This document shows, in pieces, positions 43,901-55,480 of a DNA stretch of 64,000 nt. Position 1 is the stretch's first letter. Each line of letters opens with the position of its first letter. Below the pieces are notes generated by a model. It saw nothing but the letters and a program-made list of their open reading frames with translations, did not search any database and was not told where the DNA came from. Source of the DNA: Acanthornis magna (Eukaryota; Chordata; Aves; Passeriformes; Acanthizidae); assembly GCA_036785705.1 (NCBI GenBank), contig JAWUZG010000014.1:868001-932000 (forward strand), in the 5' to 3' direction. The position numbers and the translations under genes are program-made.

Positions 43901-45160
43901 ACACAGAAAACAGGATTAGCCTGGCCAGGCTGGGCCAGGGCCAAGAGCAAAAGGCCACCACCCTGCATTTGCCCACAGGCAGCTGTCCAGATGATGCCCA
44001 AGAACTGGGCAAGAAAATAAAACTCCATAGTCTCATGCCTATAGAGCACATGCTGTTCATTCAGTGCTGGGAGTGAGTGGGATAGCTCCACCAGAATGTC
44101 ACTCTTCCATTCTTCGCTCACTACTAGCTTTTATACATTTTTTACTTAATCTGCCTATTATACTTTCATACCTTTCATATTGCAGCGTATTTTCTAATCA
44201 CGTCATTATGTAAGCCCTTGTAGCTCATGTGCAGTTCCTGCACGAGGTGGTCGTCAACCTCCTGCTGGTCATCTTTCGGTGAAGGCTCTTAAGCTTTCCT
44301 CGGGCTTCAACTTTTCACGCCTACTTCCTGTCCATGCTCTAGAAGATTCTAGAAGATCTAGTCTGCTCAAATAGCCATGGTTCGCTTCTTTGCGGTGAGC
44401 TTGTTCTGCAACGCTTGCTGATTTCTAAAGAGTGCTTCATTTGCTTGCCCTGGTACAAAGTTGCTGCTCCCTTCTGCCTGGCTACTGCTGTAAGCATCTC
44501 TCCTTGCCTGGGCATCGCACACCAAGAAGGCCACTCGTGCCTTTGGATCTTTTTCTAAGCCATTGCCTGTGGATCTTATGGACCATCTCCTAGTGTTACT
44601 GCATTTTTGCCTTCTGCTGCTGCTGACCATAGCATCAACTGCCCTGGGAGTTCCTTCAGGGAACTTCACCAAAAGGGCTTCCAGCATTGCAGCGCTTGTG
44701 AGAACTTGTTGCTTCCCAGTTCTCCACTGTCCCTGTGGATTTTGCACCATTTCAGCCCTTGTGTCCATGGCCCTTCCCTCATGCCTACCCTGCAGCAGTG
44801 ACAGTCACTGTCACCTCCCCCTGGCTGCACATCATTTGCCCAAGTGCTGCCCAAGGCAGCGGAGCTGGCTCAGGATCCCTGCTTGCTTCTGGCCTCCAGG
44901 ATGACGTTCAGAGGGCACTTGGAGCGCTTCCTGAAGAACTCCCAGTGCCATGGGCTGTGCATTCCTCCTCCCCAGGTGGCTCCTGCTTGCAGTTCTCTGC
45001 CCAGGGGAGTCCCGTTTCCTCAGCAGGCCTTTGCAGCGAGTTCTTCCCGAGCGTGTGGCTCTGCTGCCATCGCCAATCTGCGTTTTCAGTGCCCAGCCTG
45101 ACTGAGACTGGGCCATCTGCTGGGCATGGCTGGAGAATTTCATGGCCAAAATCCTCCAGC
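43900..45160. other. Unassigned region, possibly an ERV-derived remnant
   Basis: Contains AGAAAATAAAACTCC, a TATACATTTTTTACTTAATC stretch and a minus-strand open frame at 44367-44768 with no recognised domain. The 44000-44350 part looks LTR-like, but ends and duplications are not clear. A perfect nGAAnnTTCnnGAA element sits at 44341-44355. Confidence 0.3.
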
Positions 45161-45164
45161 ACCA

Positions 45165-45926
45165 TCACATGTCCATCTGCTCATTGCTTTGGACAGCACA
45201 AATCTACACCTATTTCATTTGAAACATTTACTTTATTGCTGATTGTTACACTGCTTGGTACTAATGTAGAAATATACACAACTACACTGAAGTTTAAAAA
45301 TTGCATTTATTGCTGCCAATTGCTACACCCACGTTGCCAATATATAAATCTACAAATATCAATTGAAGTTAAAAAAACTAATTTATTTTTACACTCATAT
45401 TACGTAAATAGATACAAATACAAACTTCAGTTAAAAAAATTAATTTATTGCAACCCTCTACAACCGCTCACTATACCCAAAGATCAATTGAAGTCTAATA
45501 GTTTCATGTATTACATATTACTACAACTTAGCAGCCCATATACGAATACAGAAATATCAATATCTGTCTCTAAGTAACCCTAGGCCTAGAAGAAAAGAAA
45601 TAGAATTTCAAAACTATACAAATCCATGTGGATTTAAATATAACTAAGGAAATATACAACCATAAAAATATACATGGTAAATAGATAAGAAATCACATAT
45701 ATTACACATAATAAGAAATATGTAAACATATACATAAGAATCCTATCAATATACAACTCTCAATGTACCCAAATAAAAATCCATATAACCCCAACAATAC
45801 AACTGTAAAGCTGTACAACTCTACACATATGTAAATATAACAAAGCATGGATGTAAATACCCCTATACTTGAAACTATCTAAGCACAATTCTACACATCT
45901 AGAAACAGAACTAAATCAGGAGGGAT
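45165..45926. other. AT-rich 3'UTR-like block downstream of the HSF5-like gene
   Basis: Parallels 35284-36182: CAGCACAAATCTACACC, then TTTATTGCTG and repeated TATAAATCTACAAATATC, with minus-strand AATAAA motifs. Probably the 3'UTR and flank of the HSF5-like gene. Confidence 0.55.
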
Positions 45927-46885
45927 TCAGCCACCGATGGTCACAGGCTCTCCCTCGGTCTCTTCCTCCTGTGCAGCGCAGCCCTCCTGGACAGGGACAG
46001 CAGGTGGGACATCTGGGAAGCCAAGGGAACACGGAGTCAGTATGGGGACGTTTCCCTTGGCAGCAGCTGCACTTGTGTCAGGGAAGAGAAAATCTCCGAG
46101 GCTCCCCAGGAGGGTTAGAAAGCAAAAGCAGGCGGAGCGGGCCAGGCTGCTGTGAGCGCAGCCCCGGCGGGACTGTCCCGCAGCCCCCGGCAGCCCGGGG
46201 GGCACAGGCGGCACAGCTGCCGGGCCCTGCCGGCACAGCTGCCTTGCCCAAGGACAGCCCCTGGGCCAGCCGGGGCAGCTGCGCTGAGCAGCCCCAGCAC
46301 GGGCAGGGCCCGCTCCTGCCCAGCCGGGCAGTGCCCACGGCCAAAGCCCGCGCCAGCCTCGGCCAAAGCCCGCAGCTCGCAGCCCGTCTCACCGGCGCTG
46401 GGGGGCTGCCCGGCGGGGCCGGCCAGCAGCGGCTGCTCCCTGTGCAGCAGGTGGAAGCTGCAGGGAGGGCGCCTGAAGCCGCCCCGCCCGGCCGCCAGCC
46501 GCCGCTTCTTGGCGCTGCTGCGGCGCTTGACGCGGAGCAGGAGGTCGGGGCGGTCGCGGCGAAAGCTGGGGTGCCTGTAGTGCAGCCAGGCGCCGGCATC
46601 GCCCGGCACAGCCGCGCCGAGCCAGCCCGGCACCTTGCAGAAGCCGTAGCGGTAGAGCTGGCGCACGAAGCTGGCGAAGCGCGTGGCTCGGAAGGTGTGC
46701 GGGGCCGGGCCCTGGGCGCCGGGCGGGCTGAGCAGCTCCCGCTCGAAGAGCGAGCGCTCGATGAGCAGCCCCCGGGCCAGGCTGTCCCAGCGCACGGAGC
46801 GGACGCGGGGGCTGTTGAGCAGGCGCCACAGCTTGGCGGGGAAGGTGCGGGCGCTGAGGCCAGCGGGCAGCGGGAGCTCCTCCAT
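45927..46885 (-). CDS. HSF5-like heat-shock-factor-family protein, two exons
   Basis: Exon 1 46393-46885 (ATG, MEELPLPAGLSARTFPAKLW), exon 2 45927-46093; donor GTGAGA, acceptor CTCGGAG, giving 219 residues. An HSF-type winged-helix domain fills residues about 14-125: FPAKLWRLLNSPRVRSVRWD, LLIERSLFERELLSPPG, FRATRFASFVRQLYRYGFCK and HPSFRRDRPDLLLRVKRR. The FPAKLWRL.NSPR...RWD and ELLSPPG phrases are closest to HSF5, a germ-cell factor. There is no heptad-repeat trimerisation region, so it is much shorter than HSF5. The tail GCAAQEEETEGEPVT is shared with the remnant at 36.2 kb. If exon 1 reads through the donor, the frame stays open to 46115, so the intron is likely but unproven. Confidence 0.72.
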
Positions 46886-47199
46886 GCCGGGGCCGCTCGC
46901 CGTCTGTCGCCACAGCGCGGGCCGGACTCGGCGGGGACGAGCGACACAAAGCCGCGGCTGCGGCACAGCGCGGGCACAGGGGCGGCTCCCGGGGCGCTGC
47001 GGGCACGGCACGGCGGGGCGGGGGGCAAAGCCTTTCTTTCTCCAGGGGAATTCTTTCTTCTTGTTTTGCTTTGCAGCACAGCCCTCCGAGGCGAGCGCAG
47101 CAAGTTGCAGAAAGGGCTCCAATTGAATCATCCCATGGGATGTTCCTGTGTGTCAAGTAAAAGCCACTTCGCTCACTCCTGCATGGCTGAAGGGAGGAA

Positions 47200-49190
47200 A
47201 AAGGTGTTAGGCTGAGTGGCTTCAGTATTTTGGTTGGGGTTGCTAACAGAGTTGCCCACTTCAAAGCAGGCAGGTCAAACGGGACAAGGGCAAATGATGA
47301 AAAGGAGAGACCTGAAGACTTTCTTTTGGCCTCCTGTCCAGCCAGCTGGCCGCTTCTTTCTCACAGTCTCTGCCTGTCTTTGGCACATTTTGCACATTTC
47401 TCATTCTTTGCAGTCAGCAGCAGCAACAGGAAGGATCAGCAATTTTGTTAGCATTGTCATCAAAGCTAAAATGCTGCCCCATGGGTGAATGTTGCTTTAG
47501 CCAAGGAATTAATGGCCTAATGGTAGGTGTAGTGAACTCACACCAGTGTGTTCACCAAGAGGTTTTGCATTTTTCTTTCCTCGGTAATAACTTCATCTCT
47601 CCTTTTTCCCCCCCCCATCCGGGGAGAGTTAAAATGCAAAATCCTTCCTGCAGCCAAGTCCTTTCAATGGAGACTAACAAAGGAACTGTTCCAATGATCT
47701 GTGCTTAGGGTCACTTGTTATTTTTAGTTTAAATTCTCTCTTGAAGTAGAAACACTTCTGCATTCATAGCTGGGAAAAAATAGACTTTTTTCTCCCACTC
47801 TTTTAATTTATACCTTTTTTATGCCTTCGCGTCATTTAAGCCTGAGGGCCCATATGACATGTCCAGTTGAATGGCATAAGCTCATTCCTCATACACAGAG
47901 GAGCTCAGAGACACAATGTGGAGAGACAGGGACAAATAACACCCAGTGCCAGCCACAGGGACTGAATGCTGCTGTGCTGTCACCTTATGTTCTAAATCAG
48001 GTCTGCTTTCTGCAGTGGCTTTCAGCTAAAAAAGCCAAGCAGAGACTGCAGGACAGGTAATTGGACTGTGACTGCAGTAACAGCAGTGCTCACATTCATG
48101 GCTCAGGAATGGCTTCATTTTCCATCAGGAATGTGCCTGCTCCACATCCAGATTGCAAGTCCTTACCTTGCAGGGACAGCAGGAGCCTCCTCTCTGCCAC
48201 TGGCCTGTTCCTTTCCCTGGAGTCCCTTCAAGTGTTGGCAGCAGAAGCTCCTTGTTGCCTTGAGCCAAATGCGTGGCTGTGTCTTGGCCTTGGTTTGCCA
48301 GGTCTCTTTTCCCAAGCATTTGACTCACAGGCTTCTGCCCCAGCCCAGGGACATTTGTTATTTCCATCAGCAGATGGTTTTACACGATGAACCATTTTGG
48401 TTTTACCAAAGAGGTGAATCGATAAGATTGTGGTGCTTTACTGTAAACCATGTCCCATTAAGACCAAGAACAAGCTGTTCCTGCAGCTGAGTTTATGGCT
48501 CTTCCTACGCTATTTATTCCACGCTGCATGACTAAAGAAGAGAAATCCTTTTCCTTTTTAAGTTTAAGCTACAGCTCAGTGCAAATATATGTTAAAAGAG
48601 AATAAATGCCATAATCCCCTTCTATTTTTCCATCAATATTGGATACCTCTCTGAAGGATACCGAACAACACAGAAATGTTGTGCATACAATGAAGAAAAC
48701 ATAATCCAAAATTCCCTCTGGATGAAGAGGTTAGAAAACCTGTTTTAATCCTTGTCGGTGTTTCTCACCGAATCTAGTTAATCTGACAATAATGAAGCTG
48801 ATTTTCTCCCCGCCGAGGCAGTTTTGCAATGAAGCAGCAGCGTGTCATGATGCTAAATAAGAACATGGCATTGCCTGTAATGTTCGCTGGTGCACAGCAG
48901 ATCAGCACACAACAGCACAGACTGGGTCAGCACAATTATTCCTCCCCACCCTCCCCTCCCCTGCCCTCTACAGCTGCGGTGCTGCCAGTGAGGGAGTTCT
49001 AGAGATGGACCACAACTCTAAAGAGAAATTATTTCAGATTAATGTTTCACAGGCAGGACAGGTTCTATTACCCACAGATTGACAGACCTGTGAGGAATGA
49101 GGTGCCACAGCCTGTCATACACTCGTCCAAGCAGAAGGATCAGTGACAAAATAGGGACAAACACCAACACGGTCACTAATCATGGAAATG
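47200..49190. other. Unassigned low-repeat region
   Basis: About 2 kb without tandem repeats and with only short open frames. No splice-linked exons, RNA gene or transposon could be recognised by eye. Confidence 0.5.
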
Positions 49191-49740
49191 AGAAGTGCAC
49201 CAGAGCCAACATCAGTTTAAAAAAGAAAGTTTATTACAGATTGCTACAAACTCGCTGCTTATGTACAATGATCAATTTGAGGTCAAAGCTGGCTACAGAA
49301 TGGTACAACTCTGCTGACCATACAGAAAGACACAAATATCCATTTCAGTGCTCATAATCAAGTATATTATAGGTTTCAAAATAGTGCACATATATATAAG
49401 TATGTATATAGAGAACCAAACATTGCTTGAACCATCTAAATATGCACAGAGCAGAAACGAAACTGTACAAATCTACACATGTGTACATTGGATTTTATAC
49501 ATGTCTGAACATAACAGTCTATGGTATATAAATATATTGACATCTGTATAAAAATAACTATACACAGAGTGAAATTTTACGTATCTATACAAATACCAGT
49601 GTAGCCACTTAACTTCCATAAACCTGTAATTCAATAAATATACTGGAATAGCTATCTAGCTCTATACACACACAAATAGAACTTGAGGAATATGGAAAGA
49701 TAACAATCTACAGGCAGAAAGATAACTGGATACATGGATG
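49190..49740. other. AT-rich 3'UTR-like block ending the RhoGAP cassette array
   Basis: TTTATTACAGATTGCTACAA and repeated TATATAAATA sequence resembling the blocks at 35.3 and 45.2 kb. Likely 3'UTR of the terminal minus-strand cassette. Confidence 0.5.
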
Positions 49741-51688
49741 GGTAGGACAAGATGGAGAAGGAAGCCGGCCGGCCCATTTCCCCACGCTCCCCCTCGGTCG
49801 CTTAGTCCTGCACAAAGCAGCCCTTGTGGAAATGGAGAGCACATGAAGATCTGGAAAGCAAAGGGAATCCTGAGCCACGTCTAGTGTGCCCTCAGCCCCA
49901 CCACAGCCGCGGCCTTCCCAGTCCCTTCTCCGTGCCGTCTTCTTGGCACACGTCTGGCAGTGAGGGACATGCATGGGGACATCTTTCTGCCTGGGGCTGC
50001 TCGTCTGCTCAGCTTGCAGGGCCTCTTTGCTCTTCCTGGCGCTGCATTGTCTGAGTCTTCTGCTGCCACTCCTCCTCTTCTTCCTCACTGGCTCATAGTC
50101 CCTGTCACCCACCCAGGCCTCTTCTCACTGTTGTTTCCTTCCCTTCTCTTCTGCCTGGGGGTACCCTGCAAGCTGTTACATTCAGAGTCGGATTAGCTAG
50201 GGGAAGGCAGGAGCCATGAGCTAAGTCTCTTCTTGTTGGAGCATCTGTGAGCAGATTTTACCTGCTTGACTCAGAAGGGCTCGTCAGGGCTTCAGCCTTT
50301 GCCAGGGACTCTGTGGAGCACTTGCAGGTGCTTGCAGGCAAATCTGGAGATGCCAAAAGCAGAAATTGTGGAGGTGAGAGGTGGCAAGAGACAGCCTGGA
50401 GGAATAAGCAACAATCGCAAAAGAGACACCTTAGCTGCATGGAAAAGACATTGCATTGCATCAGCTCCCTCTCATTTGCACAGTACCACTGCCCCCAAGG
50501 AGACTGGAGGCAGCTGGCATGAGCTGGCATCTGAGCACAAGCTCCCTCAAACTGACTCTGCTCGCAGCTGCCGCTTTCATTTGCAAGTCTTTTTTCCAAT
50601 CTTGCAGCACCTGCCTAAAGCATTGCAGAAGCAACCTGAGCAGTTTGCACTTGCATGTGTCAATGCAGGGGCAGGCGGGCAGGAAGGAAGGAAGGAAGCA
50701 AGCAAGCAGGAAGCAAGGAATGCGAGAGGCTCCAGAGATGGGCTGTCAGCAGGAGGCACAACAGCTCCCTTGGACTCAAGAGGAAGTCCCCACCTGTCCA
50801 GAATGCATTGTGCCCAGGTGTGTGCAGCTGACATACCTCTGCTTTTTGGGCCTGCAGCAGCATGGGCTCTGTGCCATCTTCTTCTTCTTGTTGCATATCT
50901 GGCAGCCAGGTGAGTGCACGGGGACAGCTCTGTGCCTGGGGCTCCTCATTGTCTTGGCTTGCAGGGCCACTTTGCTTTTCCTGGCGCAGCTCTGAGAAGC
51001 AAAAGCACTTGCAGCCAAGCAATGTCTCGGAAGACAAGAACAAAGAAAGCTAAACTCACAGGGAAGCCCTATGCCACTTGTCTGCTGGATGCGAAGATTG
51101 CAGGGACCCCCAGTGCCAGGCTGGGACAAGCCTCCCTTCCTGCTCCTACCTGTGCATATCTCTGAAGGTGCAGGTGACTCTTCCTGGCCAGCAGTCTTCT
51201 CCCAGAAGATGTCCTCCAAGTTCAGAATCATGTAATCCACCAGCACCTTCACCTGCACACAGGAAAGCCTTGCTCTCAGCCCTGGGGCCTGACAGTGTGC
51301 CAAGCAGCACCTGCCATCACTGCTGAGCCTTGCCTCTGCACACAAGGCGCTGCCTCTTGCAGGGGCAGCTCTTGCAGGCAGCTCCTGCTCCAGCCTTGGC
51401 TGCAGAGAGGCGCTGTCAGGCACAGGCACCTCTGGGCAGCCAAGCTGCCGTGGGCTGGCCAGGCTGCAGCCGGCTGCTGAGGACAGCATTACCTTGTCAT
51501 TCTCAGCCACCATGGCCTCCAAGTGCAGCTGCTCCTCCTGTGCTGGGCTCAGCAGGCTTGGCCCCAGGCAGATGGCCAGGTTGCTGCAGCTCATTCGGCT
51601 GGTGGATGCGTGTTGGCCGATGTCTTGCAGCAGTGCCAGCAGCTGCTTGAGGGAGAGCAGGTTGGCTGCAGGCAACTTCATGGCCACC
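49740..51688 (-). pseudogene. RhoGAP 3' cassette, unit 1 (terminal, altered)
   Basis: Exon 11 equivalent 51493-51688 (KLPAANLL...CSNLAICLGPSLLSP), exon 12 equivalent 51150-51252, exon 13 equivalent about 50837-50991. The exon 14 acceptor near 50354 has lost its AG (CAAAAG where other units have CTAGAG on the plus strand). The exon 15 equivalent is fused to an exon 13-like sequence at about 49,900-50,170 (DYEPVRKKRRSG...). The GAP arginine-finger exons are absent, so it cannot be a complete GAP alone. Confidence 0.6.
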
Positions 51689-51899
51689 CTGAGGGAAGAG
51701 GAAGGCAACGTTCATCACCAGGACCAGGTGTCCCACAGATGCAGCAGAGTGTGGAAAGAGGGAAAAAGCAGCATCTCCCTCTCAAATACCAAGACACCTA
51801 CCTCAATATCCATGGACCTCCAAATTTAGTAAGAAAGGTCTCCAGAATGAAGAAGTGACCTCAAAACTTTTAACTATAATCAGCTGGAACTTGAGGGGG

Positions 51900-53796
51900 A
51901 GGCACTTTGGCTGCCCCATCTTCACAGCCTCTCCCTTGGCCGCTTTGCTCCATGCACAGCACTCCTCCTGCAGAGGTACAAGCACATGGCCATGGAGGAA
52001 GCCAAGGGCTGCAGAGCCCTGCAGAGCTGGCGTGGAGCTCTTGCCAAGCCCTGACCAGCAGCAGCCCTTGCTGGCCCTTGTCAGCGCCTTGGGCTGACTT
52101 GGGGCAGTGCGGAGGGAAAGGTGAGCAGCAGAAGCAGGCGCTTCCATACCTGAAATACTTGAGCTGCCACAGTGTCCTGATTGTATGAGACTTCTTTTGT
52201 CTCTCTTCCTCCTCTTCCTTACTGTGTGGTATTCTCTGTCTCTTCTCCAGGCCTCTTCTTCTGGACTTTTCCTTCTCTTTTCCTCTGCCTGGGGGTAACC
52301 TGCAAGCCTTTCCATGCATGGTTGGATTGGCTAGGCATAGTCAGGAACCATGAGCTAAGTCTCTTCTTCTTGGAGCATCTGTGACCTGCTTTTACTTGCT
52401 TGACTCAGAAGGGCTTGTCAGGGCTTCAGCCTTTGCCAGGGACACTGTGGAGGACTTGCAGGTGCTTGCAGGCAAATCTGGAGGTGCCTAGAGCAGAAAT
52501 TGTGGAGGTGAGAGGTGGCAAGAAACAGCCTGGCGAAGTAAGGCATGGGCTGCAAAATCACTCTCTCAGATGCACAGAGCAGACACTGCTTTGCATCAGC
52601 CCCCACTCGCACGGTTCAGCTGCCCCCAGGGAGATTGGACGCAGCTGGCAGGAGCTGGCATCTGAGCACAAGCTCCCTCATGTGCACATCTCCCCACCTC
52701 CCACGTTCATTTGCAAGGCTCTTGTCCACATGCCTAAAGCATTGCAGAAGCAACCTGAGCAGTTTGCACTTGCAAGTGTCAGTGCAGGGACTGCAAGGCA
52801 GGCAGGAAGCAAGCAAAGAAGCAAGGAATGAGAAAGGCTCAAGAGATGGGCTGTCAGCAGGAGGCACAACAGCTCCCTTGGCCTCATGAGAAAGAGCTCG
52901 CCTGTCTGGGATTCTTTGTGCCCGGGTATGTGCAGCTGACATACCTCCACCTTTTGGGCCTGCAGCAGCATGGGCTCTGTGCCTTCTTCTTGGCAGACGT
53001 CTGGCAGCGAGTGGGATGCATGGGAAGAGCTTTGTGCCTGGGGCTCCTCATTGTCTTGGCTTGCAGAGCCACTTTGGTCTCTGTGGTACAGCTCTAGAAA
53101 TTAAAAGCAAAAGCATTTGCAGCCAAGCGATGTCTTGGAAGACAAGAATACACAAAGAAAAATCCACAAGTGAACACTGCACCTCTTGTCTGCCGGATGC
53201 GGAGATTGCAGTGACCCCCAGTGCCAGGCTGGGACAAGCCTCCCTTCCTGCTCCTACCTGTGCATAGCTCTGTGGGTGCGGGTGACTCTTCCTGGCCAGC
53301 AGTCTCCTCCCAGAAGATCTCCTCCAAGTTCAGCATCATCAAGTCCACCAGCACCTTCACCTGCACACAGGAAAGCCTTGTTCTCAACCCTGGGGCCTGA
53401 CAGTGTGCCAAGCAGCTCCTGCCATCACTGCTGAGCCTTGCCTCTGCACACAAGGCACTGCCTCTTGCAGGGGCAGCTCTTGCAGGCAGCTCCTGCACCA
53501 GCCTTGGCTGCAGAGAGGCGCTGCCAGGCACAGGCACCTCTGGGCAACCAAGCTGCCGTGGGCCGGCCAGGCTGCAGCCGGCTGCTGAGGACAGCATTAC
53601 CTTGTCATTCTCAGCCATCATGGCTTCCAAGTTCAGCTGCTCCTCTTGCGGTGGGCTCAGCAGGCTTGGCCCCAGGCAGATGGCCAGGTTGCTGCAGCTC
53701 ATTCGGCTGGTGGATGTGTGCTGGCCGATGTCTTGCAGCAGTGCCAGCAGCTGCTTGAGGAGGAGAAGGTTGGCGGCTGGCAACTTCTTGGCCACC
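51900..53796 (-). CDS. RhoGAP 3' cassette, unit 2
   Basis: Exons 53601-53796, 53258-53360, 52945-53093, 52396-52487, 52150-52288 and a terminal exon from 51967. Exon lengths 196, 103, 149 and 92 nt equal those of the complete gene's exons 11-14. Encodes only the C-terminal half of RhoGAP (NLAICLGPSLLSP with the conserved Asn) plus a tail. No arginine-finger or PH exons are within reach. Either a truncated tandem copy or an alternative 3' cassette for 5' exons beyond the window. Confidence 0.5.
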
Positions 53797-53959
53797 CTGA
53801 GGGAACAGGAAGACATTCATCAGCAGGGCCATGCTGCCCACATGCGCAGCAGAGTGGGGGAAAAAGGGGAAAAAGTAGCACTTCCCTCTGCAAATAGCAA
53901 TAGGCCTATCTCGATATCCATGGACTTCCAACTTTGGAAAGAAAGGCCTCCAGAATGAA

Positions 53960-55480
53960 ATCTTTTTCTCAAAAATTATAACTATAAACATCTGGAAACA
54001 GAACTAGAGGGAGAGGCACACCGGCTGCCCCATCTTCACAGCTTCTCCCTTGGCAGCATCGCCCCACGCACAGCACTCCTCCTGCAGAGGTACAAGCACA
54101 TGGCCATGTAGGAAGCCAAGGGTTGCAGAGCCCCAGCAGAGCTGCCATGGAGCTCTTGCCAAGCCCTGACCAGCAGCAGCCCTCGTGGACCCTTGCCAGC
54201 ACCTTGGGCTGACTTGGGGCAGTGCGGAGGGAAAGGTGGGCAGCAGAGCCTGGCACATCCATACCTGAGCTTCTTGAGCTGATGCAGCCTCCTCCATTGC
54301 ATGTATCCGCTGCTGCCTCTCCTCTGCCTCTTCCACGCTGGCTCGTAGTCCCCGTCTCCTGCCCAGGCCTCAACTTGCTTTCCTTTTTGTCTCTTTTCCT
54401 CTGCCTGGGGGTAGCCTGCAAGCCTTTACATGCATGGTTAGATTAGCTAGGCATACCCAGGAGTCATGAGCTAAGTCTCTTCTTGTTGGAGCATCTGTGA
54501 ACTGCTTTTACCTGCTTGACTCGGAAGGGCTCGTCAGGGCTTCAACCTTTGCCAGGGACACTGTGGAGAACTTGCGGGTGCATGGAGGCAAATCTGGAGG
54601 TGCCTAGAGCAGAAATTGTGGAGGTGAGTGGTGGCAAGAGACAGCCTGGAGAAGTAAGGCATGGGCTGCAAAATCACTCTCTCAGATGCACAGAGCAGAC
54701 ACTGCTTTGCATCAGCCCCCACTCGCACGGTTCAGCTGCCCCCAGGGAGATTGGATGCAGCTGGCATGATCCGGCATCTGAGCACAAGTCCCCTCAAGCT
54801 GGCCATGATCCCCTGTGCTGTTTTAATATGACCATCTTTTGTCCACTGATGAAGAACTAAAGCCTAAAGCATTACAGAAGCAACCCGTCCAGTTTGCAGT
54901 AGCATGTGTCAGTGTAGGGGCGGGGAAGGAAGGAAGGAAGGAAGGAAGGAAGGAAGGAAGGAAGGAAGGAAGGAAGGAAGGAAGGAAGGAAGGAAGGAAG
55001 GAAGGAAGGAAGGAAGGAAGGAAGGAAGGAAGGAAGGAAGGAAGGAAGGAAGGAAGGAAGGAAGGAAGGAAGGAAGGGAAGGAGGGAGGGAAGGAGGGAG
55101 GGATGGGCTGTAAGCAGGAGGCACAGCAGCTTCTTGGCCTCGTGAGAAAGAGGCCACTTGTCTGGGACGCATTGTGCCCAGGGGTGTGCAGCTGGCATAC
55201 CTCTGCCTTTTGGGCTCTCCAGCACCACGGTCTCTGCACTGTCTTCTTGGTGGATGTCTGGCAGTGAGGGACATGCATGGGAACATCTTTTTCCCTAGGG
55301 CTGCTCGTCTGCTCGGCTTGCAGGGCCTCTTTGCTCTTCCTGGCGCTGCATTGTCTGAGTCTTCTGCTGCCACTCCTCCTCTTCTTCCTCACTGGCTCAT
55401 AGACCCTGTCACCTACCCAGGCCTCTTCTCACTGTCGTTTCCTTCCCTTCTCTTCTGCCTGGGGGTACCCTGCAAGCTGT
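53960..55480 (-). pseudogene. Rearranged partial RhoGAP cassette
   Basis: Contains exon 13-, 14-, 15- and 16-like pieces (terminal exon from about 54,085; exon 14 ending near 54,515) but no exon 11-12. Its exon 13-like part (55,190-55,370) abuts an exon 15-like part of the next unit, as in unit 1, so an internal segment has been deleted. A long GGAA repeat lies inside. Confidence 0.6.
54925..55078. repeat. GGAA tetranucleotide microsatellite
   Basis: About 37 nearly perfect AAGG/GGAA units. The same place in other units has only three or four GGAA copies, so this is a local expansion. The Lys-Glu-Gly-Arg and Phe-Leu-Pro-Ser open frames here are artefacts. Confidence 0.97.

Noticed and set aside
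46115..47131. 338-codon minus frame as one exon
   Set aside because: The first Met with HSF homology is at 46885; upstream and downstream parts are low-complexity GC-rich, and a GTGAGA donor at 46392 joins exon 2 in phase.
54839..55392. Lys-Glu-Gly-Arg and Phe-Leu-Pro-Ser repeat proteins
   Set aside because: Translation of the GGAA microsatellite.
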